This document shows, piece by piece, positions 1-8,785 of a stretch of DNA of 18,022 nt. This DNA is from Chitinophaga pinensis (lineage in GTDB: Bacteria > Bacteroidota > Bacteroidia > UKL13-3). The stretch covers positions 1-18,022 of the forward strand of contig CAMCQX010000002.1 in NCBI GenBank assembly GCA_945876985.1, given 5' to 3'. The translations under genes and the position numbers were made by a program. The notes beneath the pieces were generated by a model. The model worked only from the letters and a program-made list of their open reading frames with translations. It ran no database searches and had not been told where the DNA came from. Each line of letters opens with the position of its first letter. The first letter of the stretch is position 1.

Positions 1-3000
1 ATTTTGTTTGCAATTACCTTGTTTTCAAACAACGTTTTTTCTCAATCGTTTCAGTTGTTAATTGCCCCCAAGCCTTCGCCTTATTTGTCTGATTGGCAAA
101 CACGAAACGAAACTGCAAGATTGTTGGTAAATAATTCAAGTGGTTCGCCAATATATTGTAAAATTAAAACACAATTGTATAATGGAAGTGGGGCATTAGT
201 TAGTGAAACTGATATTTCAAAAATGCTAATTTTAACTATTATGCCTGGCATTCAACAATTCAACGCAGAGGATATTTATCCATTTTCAGCCCTTAAATTT
301 TATGGTGCTTCACAAACATCCATTATTCAAACTGGAAGAATTCCAGATGATAACTACCAATTATGTACTAATTTAATGGATCCAACTACTGGAGTTGCTT
401 TAAATGGTTTACAAGCACAATGTGCCATGTTTAGTATAATAGCTTATCAAGCTCCCGTTTTAATTGCTCCTCGCCAAAGTGAAGTAATTCCATTAACAGG
501 AATTAGAGGTGTAATTTTTAGATGGAGTCCAGTTACGCCAACTGCAAATTATATAGTTACTTATAAACTTCAAGTTTGGGAAGTTTTAGATGGACAAGAT
601 AATGTAACAGCCTTAAGAAATAATCAGCCAATTGTAGATAAAGAAATTAGAGGAACTACTCAGTCGCAATGGCCAATAGATTTTGCATTCCCAGAGGCAG
701 GAAACAAATATGTATGGAGTATAACTCCATTAGACGACCAAGAACGAAAAATGGTAGAAGGAATTGGAATGGCTGAGCCAAAAGGATTTGAAGTAGGAGT
801 GCAACATTTACGAAGTTCATCAGTTTCTAATCCCCCCGATACAAACACTGTTGATTCTACCAATGTTATAACCAGTGATTCGGCTGAAATTGGTGATACC
901 GTTAGGGTAGGATTGAATGGAGAATTTACTTTAGTTGTTTTACAAATTACCAAAGAAACCGATGGTTCATTAACTGGAAAAGGCAGCGTTAGAATTCCGT
1001 GGCTGAAAACATCCATTGCAGTTGATTTTAAAAAAATAAAAATCGATTCGGCTAAATATTTGATAGCTGGCGGCGTTACTAGCACTAAAAGCGATACTTC
1101 TTCTACTTCACTAACAGCTTATCCATTGGCTTGGGGACAAAGTTGGCTAGCTGGGCCATGGGTTGCTAATAAAGCTGACGGGTTAATGAATTGGTCGAAT
1201 AATGTGGTAAATAATCAAATTGCTTGGGTAAATAATAATGTAAATTCTATTCCATACATTGATTATCAAGCAAATTTTGCAACACCACCTATTCCAAATA
1301 GTAATCACTTAAAAATGCCGTTTGGTATTCAGTTTAATAATGGAACAGACAAATTAGTTATCACTGAATTTATTTTTAAACCAAACGAATCTAAGGTGAA
1401 TTTTTTGGTTCAGGGTGAATTTTTTAAAAATGGTATTACTCATAAGTTAGGCTTTGCGGGTAAATATTTTAAAATTCATCCTAACCAAATTGACTTTAGT
1501 GCTGGACGTGTAGAATTGGTGGAAGATGTGAAAATTCCAAATGTTTCATCTAATCCAAAAATGAAATTTTGCTTTAAAAAAGGAACTACTAATTCAGGTT
1601 GTTATATTCAATGGGCAAACACTGGAATTACAGATATTAGTATAGGAATGGATGTAAAATTTACCAGAAACTGGTTTCTTCCAGTGCCAACTGCGCCCGA
1701 TTCTGTGGTGGCTACTTTAACTGGAAATGCCACCAATATGCACGATATTATTTTAACTGGAACCATGCCAAAGTGCGAAATTGTTGGCTGCAATGGTTTA
1801 AAATTAAATCAAGCATTGACAGTTTCAATTGATCTTTCTGATATTAGAAATCCAATAAACATGGTGTTTCCAACTAATTATCCCGATACAACTGATGGAG
1901 TTGCTTGGCAAGGTATTTACATAAAAACATTATCAATGCTAATGCCTGATGATTGGAAATCAGACCCTAATTCAAATGCGCCAACTATTGCTGCTTCCGA
2001 TATAATTATTGACGACATGGGTTTAACTACCAATGTGAAAGCCTATAATGTACTTACTTTACAAACAGGACAAGTGGCTAATTTAAGTGCGAGTATTGAT
2101 ACTATAAAAATTTCAATTGTTTGTAATTCATTAGTAAATGGAAAAGTTTTGGGAAAAATGGTTTTGCCGTTAAGTAATCAAACCATGCAAAATACTTTAA
2201 ATTATACCGCATCATTTGCATTAGCAAACAACGGCAGTAGTTTTCAAATGATTATACTTCCAACTCAACCTATCAGTAATGATATTATGAAAGGTAGTAT
2301 GACTTTAAGTCCAACTTCAAATATTACAGCTACTAAAACGCCTAATTTGTTGACTTTGTCAATTCTGTTAAATGGTGTTTTTAAATGGGATCACCCTGAT
2401 TTGGCAGCTCCAGTTATCAATTTAATTAATTCACCACCAACGCGAGCATTGGGAATAAAAGGTGTAAAAATGGAAATGGCCTTTGAGAACTTAAGCTTAA
2501 CCTATAAAAATTATTCCGTTCCTAATGTTGATTCTACTAACTTCAATATTGGAACATGGAGCTTTGCTAGTCCACAAAAATTTTTAGCAAATTTTCCAAT
2601 AACTATTAAGCATTTTCGATTTAAAAATCTACCAACTGTTCCACCAGCAGATGCAAATATGAAAGAAGTTTTTAGAGGTCAAATTCTAATTGATATTATT
2701 GCAAATTTGACTGAAGATATTGGAGGAATGACAACTTTAGGTTTAGCCTTTGCGCTAGAGCGCAATAAAACCACTAAAGGTTTTACTCCAAAATATAAAG
2801 GTGTTTTTGTGGATAGTATTGCTGTACATGCCGACTTATCGGCTGTAAAAATAAATGGCGCTTTACTTATGTACGACAATGACCCTAAGTTTGGCGATGG
2901 ATTTAAAGCTACTTTAGGAGTTACATTTACAGCGGTTTCTTTACAAATAAATGCTTTGGCGCAGTTTGGAAGCACTACTTATTTAAATAATGGTCAGTTT

Positions 3001-4830
3001 TACAGGTATTGGCGAGTAGAAGCAGATGTAAAATTACCAGCTGGCATTCCATTTTTAACAGGAGTAGGATTTTACGGATTTGGTGGTGGGGCTTTTTATA
3101 ACATGAAGGCCAATGCAATAACAAGTATTGCCAATCCTGGAAGTACTGCTTATACCTTTGAACCAAAGAAAGGCTTGCTCGGTTTTCAAGTAAAAGCTAC
3201 TGTAGCAACCATGCCTAAATTTGAAACATTCAATACAGATGTGGAATTAATGGCATCATTTACAAGTTCGGGCGGAATTACTCAAATTGGTTTTTTAGGT
3301 AATTTTTGGTTAGCTGCAAAACTTACGGAAAGACCTGCTTCAAAAATAAAAGGAAGCGTGATGGTTGATTATATTTTTACCGAAAAAATATTCAACATGG
3401 CTGCAGGTTTGCTCATAAATGTGCCTGATGTAATTGTTACTCCAGCGCCAATTGGTTTTACAATGAACATAAATGGCTCTACTAATTTATGGTATTTTAA
3501 ATGTGGAATTCCAACTGCTCCAAACCAAGTAAATGTATTTAACATTCCATTGTATTCTTACCTTATGTTTGGTAATAATATTCCACCTCCAAGTGGTTTT
3601 ACAACAAGGTTTAGTAACAATTATTTTTCTGCTACTGGCTATTATCCAAGTGCTGGCGGAATTGCCGTAACTAATGGTGTAAACAATGATTCGAAAACAG
3701 CCAAAGGTTTTGCTACTGGCGTGGGGATTGAATTTTCAAAGGATATGCACCAAGAACTTTATACCGGAGTATGTAGAAACTGGAGTATTGATGGGAATTT
3801 ATTAGCAGGAGCTGAGTTGAATTTGTCATTGATGCAGCAAAATGGTTGCATTGGAATAAACGGCTATAGGGCATCTGGGAATTTAGGACTTTATGCAAGT
3901 GTGGCTGCTACTATTAATGGCACTGGTTATAGATATAATTGTGATAATAAATCAATCAATTTATTTACCATAAAAACGGGTGCGTGGATTGAAGGTAAAT
4001 TTCCAAATCCTGAATATTTAGCTGGTAGTTTATATGCCGATATTGATTTGTTTGATCACTTGTGCCAGGTTACTTATAGCAAATATTTTGAAAAAGGAAC
4101 TAATTGCAATGGCACCGCAGTAGTAACAGCAAATGCTGCACAAGAAGACAAAGCAGGAGATTTAAAAAATAAACTAATTCAATATGTTTCACCAACCATG
4201 CGTTATAGTTTCCCTATTACTTCAACCAATAATGTAAAATATGCTTTAGTGCCAAACCAAGTGTTTGATTTAGCCGAAAATCAAGGCGATGGAACTATAA
4301 AAAACAGAACTTTTAAATTAGTTGTTACTACTTCATTGGCTTTTCAAAATAATGGTTGGGTAAATGAAATAATACAAACTAAAGCTAATAACATGGGCGA
4401 ATTTATGCATTATATAAAACCTCCTTTGAATACTACTATCGTTCAAGGAAGTACTCAATTTGTGGCTACTATTCCAGCCACAGTGAATACTAATAACGGT
4501 AATAATTTTGTGGCAAATAATGGACGAATAAATATAAGTACTATTACTACTCCTTTGCCACCGCCACCTACCCCTAATTACCCAAATCCTTTAGTGGATC
4601 CACTTAATAATTTAACTGCTAATATGGAATATAAGTTTATTGTAACCGCTACTTTAATGGAATATAGTATGAACCATATTCCAGGGCCAGGAGGAAGAGG
4701 AGATGGGACTGATGTGTTAATGTGGGCACCGGCAAAGAATAGGTCAGGAGTTGCTATTTCCGAAACAAAAATTGTTTTATTTAGAACAGGACCAATACCA
4801 ATTTACAATGCAAATAATAGCAATAGATAA
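1..4830 (+). CDS. Giant exported beta-rich protein, 5' end outside window
   Basis: The reading frame is open from the first base and runs 1609 codons to TAA at 4828-4830. The first visible residues form a hydrophobic stretch ending in VFSQ, the tail of a signal peptide, so only about ten residues are probably missing and the protein is exported. Visible residues about 20-150 (starting near IAPKPSPYLSDW) resemble the N-terminal region of large Bacteroidota surface proteins of the TANFOR type; this is recalled, not searched. Residues about 150-265 look like an Ig/FN3-type domain (FRWSPV ... YVWSITPLD). Residues about 300-365 hold a strand-rich segment with GSLTGKGSVRIPWL. Beyond that come many alternating beta strands, with YRYWRVEADVKLP near 1001 and the glycine patch GFYGFGGGAFYNM near 1023. 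A proline-rich linker lies near 1518, followed by a final beta domain. I see no Por-type C-terminal sorting signal and no enzyme motif. A structural or surface role is inferred; the specific function is unknown. The next gene starts 13 bp later. Confidence 0.85.
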   Translation: MLFAITLFSNNVFSQSFQLLIAPKPSPYLSDWQTRNETARLLVNNSSGSPIYCKIKTQLYNGSGALVSETDISKMLILTIMPGIQQFNAEDIYPFSALKFYGASQTSIIQTGRIPDDNYQLCTNLMDPTTGVALNGLQAQCAMFSIIAYQAPVLIAPRQSEVIPLTGIRGVIFRWSPVTPTANYIVTYKLQVWEVLDGQDNVTALRNNQPIVDKEIRGTTQSQWPIDFAFPEAGNKYVWSITPLDDQERKMVEGIGMAEPKGFEVGVQHLRSSSVSNPPDTNTVDSTNVITSDSAEIGDTVRVGLNGEFTLVVLQITKETDGSLTGKGSVRIPWLKTSIAVDFKKIKIDSAKYLIAGGVTSTKSDTSSTSLTAYPLAWGQSWLAGPWVANKADGLMNWSNNVVNNQIAWVNNNVNSIPYIDYQANFATPPIPNSNHLKMPFGIQFNNGTDKLVITEFIFKPNESKVNFLVQGEFFKNGITHKLGFAGKYFKIHPNQIDFSAGRVELVEDVKIPNVSSNPKMKFCFKKGTTNSGCYIQWANTGITDISIGMDVKFTRNWFLPVPTAPDSVVATLTGNATNMHDIILTGTMPKCEIVGCNGLKLNQALTVSIDLSDIRNPINMVFPTNYPDTTDGVAWQGIYIKTLSMLMPDDWKSDPNSNAPTIAASDIIIDDMGLTTNVKAYNVLTLQTGQVANLSASIDTIKISIVCNSLVNGKVLGKMVLPLSNQTMQNTLNYTASFALANNGSSFQMIILPTQPISNDIMKGSMTLSPTSNITATKTPNLLTLSILLNGVFKWDHPDLAAPVINLINSPPTRALGIKGVKMEMAFENLSLTYKNYSVPNVDSTNFNIGTWSFASPQKFLANFPITIKHFRFKNLPTVPPADANMKEVFRGQILIDIIANLTEDIGGMTTLGLAFALERNKTTKGFTPKYKGVFVDSIAVHADLSAVKINGALLMYDNDPKFGDGFKATLGVTFTAVSLQINALAQFGSTTYLNNGQFYRYWRVEADVKLPAGIPFLTGVGFYGFGGGAFYNMKANAITSIANPGSTAYTFEPKKGLLGFQVKATVATMPKFETFNTDVELMASFTSSGGITQIGFLGNFWLAAKLTERPASKIKGSVMVDYIFTEKIFNMAAGLLINVPDVIVTPAPIGFTMNINGSTNLWYFKCGIPTAPNQVNVFNIPLYSYLMFGNNIPPPSGFTTRFSNNYFSATGYYPSAGGIAVTNGVNNDSKTAKGFATGVGIEFSKDMHQELYTGVCRNWSIDGNLLAGAELNLSLMQQNGCIGINGYRASGNLGLYASVAATINGTGYRYNCDNKSINLFTIKTGAWIEGKFPNPEYLAGSLYADIDLFDHLCQVTYSKYFEKGTNCNGTAVVTANAAQEDKAGDLKNKLIQYVSPTMRYSFPITSTNNVKYALVPNQVFDLAENQGDGTIKNRTFKLVVTTSLAFQNNGWVNEIIQTKANNMGEFMHYIKPPLNTTIVQGSTQFVATIPATVNTNNGNNFVANNGRINISTITTPLPPPPTPNYPNPLVDPLNNLTANMEYKFIVTATLMEYSMNHIPGPGGRGDGTDVLMWAPAKNRSGVAISETKIVLFRTGPIPIYNANNSNR

Positions 4831-4843
4831 TTTAAAAATAAAC

Positions 4844-6934
4844 ATGAAAAAATCAAGCAAAATATTCATCATTCTACAATTTATTTTAGTGCCAATATAT
4901 GGCATTGCGCAAGATAATATTGCTAAAAGTAAAATAGCCGGAGTAGGCCGATTTACCAATATTGGTGCTGAACTTAGGTGGTTTCCTAGCAATAAAACAA
5001 TTCTGCGATTAGGATTTGAAAAAGGATTTAATATTGAAAGAAGTGACTTTGGAACTAACAAGTTTGAAATCATTGCAACAATAAAAGCTTTACCAAAAGA
5101 TAAATGGGATTTATTGATTGGAAAAGAAACAAATTTAGAAACAAAATCGAACTTGGAATTGGCAGCCGATTTTCTTTTTTTGGAAGTAATAAAAGAACAA
5201 AAAAACATAAACTTAGATGAAGGAATTGCGGAGCTAAATGAACAAAAAGGAAAAGAAGACATGGTTTATGCAGTGTTTGTGTTAACAGCAATAAAAGACT
5301 CAAAAGTGGCGGAAGCATTAGGTTTGGGTTATGTAGACAAAACTGCAATGGACGGAATCACTTATACATATCGAATTAAATTAAATGGTAAATCGGCAAT
5401 TTATGAAATAGAAGATGGACTGATAAATGTTAAAGCTAGTTTGAATCCAGATAAATATAAAAATGAAGTTTTTGTTTATCCTGGCAATAAACAATTGTCG
5501 TTTGTTTGGTCAGCTAAACCTGAACTTTCGGGCTATTTTGTAGAAAGAAAAACAGCAGAAGAAAATGCTTTTTTTCCATTAAACACTGTTCCAATTTATG
5601 CATCTAATGGTGCTGGATTCGAAGGAATTGTTAATGGTGCTTATTTAGATGATTCATTACAAAATTATACCACTTATTACTATCGTTTTTTTGGTTTAAG
5701 TGCCTTTGGTGAAAAAATTATGTTTGCCGAAACCAAAGGAATGCCGAGAGATTTAATCCCCCCAAGTAATCCAATTATTTACCAACCCAAACACACAAAA
5801 ACCAAGGAAGTATTGGTAAATTGGGACTTGTATGGCGATATAAGTGATTTGAGAGGATTTATTGTAGCTCGTTCTGATAGAGATACAGGAAATTTTACCA
5901 TTATAAATAAAACAATTCTTTCAAGTAAAGCTAGGAGTTATAGCGATTCTACCTTTAATGCAGAAGGAATAAATTATTACCAAGTTTATGCCATGGATAC
6001 TGCTGGGAATATTAGTTATTCTTATCCTTCTTATGTTGTTATTATAGACAGCACACCACCCACTCAGCCTCAAATTATGAATGCAATAATTGATAGTTTT
6101 GGTATTGTAACTTTAACTATAAAACAAGGGAAAGAAAAGGACATAAAAGGCTATAAATTATTTAAAGCCAATAGCCCTGAACACGAATTCTCAGTGATTG
6201 AAGAGGGTTATTTATATGATAAATGGGATACCAATTTGGTAAAATTAGTTTTTTATGACACAATAACTTTACAATCACTAACGCCTAAAATTTATTATAG
6301 AATAAAAGCATTGGATTTCAATTACAATCAATCTGCGTTTTCGGATATTATATCCTTAAAGCGACCAGATACTATTTCTCCAGTTTCTCCTGTAATTAAC
6401 GATGTGTTTGTGGGTGAAAAACAAATAGAAATCCGATTTATACCTAGCGAAAGTGTGGATGTAAAAGAACATTTTGTATATAGAAAAACTGATTTTGCAG
6501 CCGATTGGGAAATAATTTTAAAGTTTGATTCCATTCAAAATTCATATACTGATACTAATGTGGAAAATGGAGTAATGTATTATTATAGCATAAGAGCCAA
6601 AGATGAAAGTAACCTTTTTTCGGGTTATGCAAATGCGGTTTCAGGTAAGCCTTATGATAGCGGAATTAGGCCATCTATTGTAAATTTTTCAGTTTCTATA
6701 ATTAATAAAAAAGCTTTACTAAAATGGGATTATCCTAACATTGGGAAAGAAGTTTTATTTGTTATTTATAAATGGAATGGAAACGGACAATTATCTCAAT
6801 ATGCCAACACTGCAGATAAAACATTTACCGATAATAGCACAAAAAAAGAAAACACTTATTCTATTAAAGCATTTACTACCGATGGAGGAAAATCGAAAAT
6901 GAGTGAAGAGATTTATATAAAAATGGAAGAGTAA
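4844..6934 (+). CDS. Exported protein with about five fibronectin type III-like domains
   Basis: A 696-residue protein. I chose the ATG at 4844 because it is followed at once by a signal peptide (MKKSSKIFIILQFILVPIYG, then IAQ). In-frame codons further upstream, at 4751 and 4808, fall inside the preceding gene and would bury that signal. Residues about 24-205 form an N-terminal region I cannot assign, with GRFTNIGAELRWFPSN near its start. Five FN3-like units follow at about 210-303, 310-402, 403-507, 508-604 and 606-696. Each has the W or I strand, a YY/Y-x-Y strand (TYYYRF, INYYQVYA, IYYRIKA, YYYSIRA) and proline linkers such as PPSNP, PPTQP and SPVSP. No catalytic motif and no sorting CTD is visible. 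It directly follows the giant exported gene, so the two are probably co-transcribed and may act together at the cell envelope; that is inference. Transcription should stop at the hairpin at 6946-6980. Confidence 0.88.
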   Translation: MKKSSKIFIILQFILVPIYGIAQDNIAKSKIAGVGRFTNIGAELRWFPSNKTILRLGFEKGFNIERSDFGTNKFEIIATIKALPKDKWDLLIGKETNLETKSNLELAADFLFLEVIKEQKNINLDEGIAELNEQKGKEDMVYAVFVLTAIKDSKVAEALGLGYVDKTAMDGITYTYRIKLNGKSAIYEIEDGLINVKASLNPDKYKNEVFVYPGNKQLSFVWSAKPELSGYFVERKTAEENAFFPLNTVPIYASNGAGFEGIVNGAYLDDSLQNYTTYYYRFFGLSAFGEKIMFAETKGMPRDLIPPSNPIIYQPKHTKTKEVLVNWDLYGDISDLRGFIVARSDRDTGNFTIINKTILSSKARSYSDSTFNAEGINYYQVYAMDTAGNISYSYPSYVVIIDSTPPTQPQIMNAIIDSFGIVTLTIKQGKEKDIKGYKLFKANSPEHEFSVIEEGYLYDKWDTNLVKLVFYDTITLQSLTPKIYYRIKALDFNYNQSAFSDIISLKRPDTISPVSPVINDVFVGEKQIEIRFIPSESVDVKEHFVYRKTDFAADWEIILKFDSIQNSYTDTNVENGVMYYYSIRAKDESNLFSGYANAVSGKPYDSGIRPSIVNFSVSIINKKALLKWDYPNIGKEVLFVIYKWNGNGQLSQYANTADKTFTDNSTKKENTYSIKAFTTDGGKSKMSEEIYIKMEE

Positions 6935-6945
6935 TTTTTACATAT

Positions 6946-6980
6946 AAAAAAAGCTGATTCAAACCTGAATCAGCTTTTTT
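6946..6980. terminator. Bidirectional intrinsic terminator
   Basis: The hairpin has stem GCTGATTC / GAATCAGC and a 6-base loop AAACCT. It is preceded by seven A and followed by six T, so it carries a U-tract on either strand. It lies 11 bp past the stop of the FN3 gene and 17 bp past the stop of the convergent Nfu gene, so it can end both transcripts. Confidence 0.9.
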
Positions 6981-6997
6981 ATAGTTAATTTATATTG

Positions 6998-7573
6998 TTA
7001 CAAACTTTCTGCTACAACCTCTTTTACTTGAGGAACCATGCGGGTTAGTAAGCCTTCAATTCCCTTTTTTAAAGTTACTGTAGATGATGGACAACCGCTG
7101 CAAGAACCTTTTAGTTCAACCGTAACTAACCCAGTTTCTTCGTTAAATGATTTGAATGAAATCAAACCACCATCATTTTCTACTGCTGGCTTTATATAAG
7201 TATCTAATATATCAAGAATTTGTGCAATAATTACATTGTCAGATCCTTCAATATTTGATTTATCGGTTTTGTAAGAAATAGGTTCGTCAGCTTCAACATA
7301 AGCTTTTAAAAATTCTTTTACTATAGGCATAATTTCATGCCATTCTGAGCCAACGGACCTAGTAATGGTAACAAAATTATTCATGATAAAAACTCCGTTT
7401 ACAAAGCTAAATTCAAACAAACTTTTTGCTAATGGCGATGCATTTGCTTTCTCTTTGCTTGGATAATCTTCTGCCTCATCAGGTAAAATCATTTTATTAA
7501 AAACAAACTTCATTGTTTCTGGATTGGGAGTTTGTTCAGCGTATACGTTTAAAAATTCGGTTTTATCAGTCAT
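6998..7573 (-). CDS. NifU/Nfu-family iron-sulfur cluster scaffold protein
   Basis: A 191-residue cytoplasmic protein. The N-terminal half (about residues 5-95) begins with VYAEQTPNPETMKFV, the signature of the Nfu N-terminal domain. The C-terminal half (about 110-185) is the NifU C-terminal domain with VENDGG and the cluster-binding motif C158-S-G-C161 in ELKGSCSGCPSS. In this family the two cysteines of two subunits hold a 4Fe-4S cluster that is passed to client enzymes. Two ATGs lie close together, at 7573 and 7579; the frame also extends to 7624. Only the two inner ATGs fall downstream of the TAnnTTTG element at 7607-7614, so the longer start is rejected. The choice between 7573 and 7579 is open. 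The gene stands alone, convergent with the FN3 gene; no suf genes are visible nearby. Confidence 0.93.
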   Translation of the reverse strand: MTDKTEFLNVYAEQTPNPETMKFVFNKMILPDEAEDYPSKEKANASPLAKSLFEFSFVNGVFIMNNFVTITRSVGSEWHEIMPIVKEFLKAYVEADEPISYKTDKSNIEGSDNVIIAQILDILDTYIKPAVENDGGLISFKSFNEETGLVTVELKGSCSGCPSSTVTLKKGIEGLLTRMVPQVKEVVAESL

Positions 7574-7606
7574 ATTCATTTTATTTAGTCTTTTTGTTAT
7601 GGTTGG

Positions 7607-7614
7607 CAAACATA
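7607..7614 (-). promoter_or_regulatory. Putative -7 promoter element of the Nfu gene
   Basis: Read on the minus strand the bases are TATGTTTG, an exact match to the Bacteroidota TAnnTTTG element. It lies 28-34 bp upstream of the two candidate ATGs, giving a leader of about 20-25 nt. No convincing -33 TTTG is present at 19 bp spacing. Chance matches are possible in DNA this AT-rich. Confidence 0.5.
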
Positions 7615-7869
7615 CAACTAACATTCCTAATCAGATAAAAGTTTCGGTAATTTTTATTTCAATTACGGAAATCTATTTTCATGAAAATAAATTCAAGCAA
7701 AATAGGAGGAAAGTTCTTTAATGTTATTTTTATAATTAGTATGTCATTTTAAATAAATTCAAAATAAACATTGTTTTTGTAAAATATGTTCAGGTAAAAT
7801 ATTTGGATTTATATACAAATAATTGTAGCTTATTTGATAGATAAAGAGATTGTTATAGTTTATAATATT

Positions 7870-8325
7870 CTATTTTACTTTAGATTTTAAAATATCAATT
7901 TCCTCATTGATTTTTTGTTGGGTTTTGTCTAGTTCACTTTGTGTATTTAGTAAAATTGAATCCAACTCATTGATATGTCTCAATTCGTCCATAAATAGCT
8001 TGTGGTAGCTAATAACTTGGGATGTATTGGTTTTAAAAGTGTTTAGTTTTAAAACCAATTCAGTTATATTATTTAACTCATTATCAATATTTAACTTAGT
8101 TTTTTCAGTTATTATCATTTCGCCTTTTCCTATCATTAGCCATGCAGCATTAATAGTGGGGTAGGTATGGAGTATTTTTTGTAAAATATCAATTCCTGGC
8201 TTGTTTCTACCATTGGTAATATGTGTAATAATAGGCAAACCTACACCTAATTCATTAGCAAAAATAGATTTTGAGTCACAAAAGCGATCCATTATCTCAC
8301 ATACTCGTTTGTTAAGTTCATCCAT
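7870..8325 (-). CDS. XRE/Cro-CI-type helix-turn-helix transcription regulator
   Basis: A 151-residue protein beginning MDELNKRVCEIMDRF. Residues about 1-65 fit an XRE helix-turn-helix: SIFANELGVGLPIITHITNGRNKP reads as helix 2, turn and recognition helix, and the domain ends with INAAWLMIGKGEM, a typical ending of Bacteroidota phage-repressor-like XRE domains. Residues about 85-151 are Lys/Glu/Leu/Asn-rich and probably form a coiled coil for oligomerisation. There is no LexA-type peptidase domain, so self-cleavage is not expected. The ATG at 8325 was chosen over an in-frame codon at 8391 because the promoter and operator repeats lie between them (8347-8417). Autoregulation is inferred from that overlap. 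No phage or mobile-element genes are adjacent, so its targets elsewhere are unknown. The C-terminal coil is unlike classic CI repressors. Confidence 0.85.
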   Translation of the reverse strand: MDELNKRVCEIMDRFCDSKSIFANELGVGLPIITHITNGRNKPGIDILQKILHTYPTINAAWLMIGKGEMIITEKTKLNIDNELNNITELVLKLNTFKTNTSQVISYHKLFMDELRHINELDSILLNTQSELDKTQQKINEEIDILKSKVK

Positions 8326-8346
8326 ATTGATATCCAGCACAATAAT

Positions 8347-8376
8347 ACATTTGTAAAGCTCCAAATTTACAAATGT
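8347..8376. promoter_or_regulatory. Operator-like inverted repeat 1 (proximal)
   Basis: Two perfect 11-base arms, ACATTTGTAAA (8347-8357) and TTTACAAATGT (8366-8376), are separated by 8 bases. The arms flank and overlap the -7 box of the XRE gene. Each arm also contains a near-palindromic 8-mer, ACAWWTGT, so it may be one dimer site or two. Confidence 0.65.
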
Positions 8377-8392
8377 TTTGCGATTAAACAAA
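8362..8392 (-). promoter_or_regulatory. Promoter of the XRE regulator gene
   Basis: On the minus strand TTTG (8389-8392) and TAAATTTG (8362-8369) are separated by exactly 19 bp, matching the Bacteroidota TTTG-N19-TAnnTTTG promoter. It predicts a start near 8355 and a leader of about 30 nt before the ATG at 8325. The -33 box lies inside the third operator-like site and the -7 box lies between and partly within the first two, so a bound repressor would block RNA polymerase. Confidence 0.72.
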
Positions 8393-8417
8393 TGTAAAGG
8401 AAATCGTTTACAATTGT
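8388..8417. promoter_or_regulatory. Operator-like inverted repeat 2 (distal)
   Basis: The arms ACAAATGTAAA (8388-8398) and TTTACAATTGT (8407-8417) match at 10 of 11 positions and are again separated by 8 bases, the same architecture as repeat 1. Its centre lies 41 bp from that of repeat 1, close to four helical turns. The left arm covers the -33 box of the XRE promoter. Confidence 0.6.
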
Positions 8418-8785
8418 TTGCGCATGTTACTTAATAGAAATATACATTTATACATGTAAAACTCTTATTTTAAGTTAAATAGAGTTGGATAAATTGCTTA
8501 ATAAATAGTAATTTATTCGTTTAAATACAATTGTAAAGTAGGTAATTGGCGAATAGATATTAAAAAAAACATATAAACATTAAAATAGAAAATATCCCCA
8601 AATTTGATAAAATAATCTCTAATTGCTGAGAATCGAATAGAAATAACCAAGTAAAACTTTTGTGTTAAATAGCCGCAAAATGCAGATACATGAAAAATCA
8701 GATGTAAATTCTTTAAATCTAATTCCAATTAGTCGAATGTTTTTAGTTTTAGTGTAATTTACCTTTATTTGTTAAAAAATGGTCA
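8418..8785. other. Gene-free AT-rich intergenic region with scattered palindromes
   Basis: I see no convincing gene on either strand in this stretch. It holds two further short palindromes related to the operator core: TACATGTA (8451-8458) and TACAATTGTA followed by AA (8526-8537). It also has a weak AT hairpin, AATAAAT/ATTTATT (8500-8517), and CTAATTCCAATTAG (8719-8732). A 71-codon minus-strand frame at 8513-8728 has biased, hydrophobic composition and no recognisable motif, and is not called. No good TAnnTTTG element for the downstream plus-strand gene was found here. Confidence 0.55.

Noticed and set aside
660..1085. A 141-codon minus-strand frame inside the giant exported gene
   Set aside because: It is antisense to a long, well-supported coding frame and shows no domain, start context or promoter of its own.
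4751..4843. A longer N-terminus for the FN3 protein
   Set aside because: It would overlap the end of the giant gene and place 31 residues before an otherwise clean signal peptide at 4844.
7524..7721. A 65-codon plus-strand frame over the Nfu start
   Set aside because: It lies antisense to the Nfu start region and its promoter element, and has no recognisable features.
7810..7830. TACAA-ATAA-TTGTA inverted repeat as another XRE operator
   Set aside because: Arm sequence and spacing differ from the promoter sites and it lies past the 3' end of the gene; likely chance in AT-rich DNA.
7870..8417. XRE gene as half of a toxin-antitoxin or prophage immunity module
   Set aside because: No partner toxin, integrase or phage gene lies on either side; the neighbours are an Nfu gene and an AcpH-like gene.
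8513..8728. A 71-codon minus-strand frame in the gap upstream of the XRE gene
   Set aside because: Its composition follows the AT-rich DNA (Phe, Ile, Leu, Tyr runs), no motif is seen, and it has no promoter element nearby.
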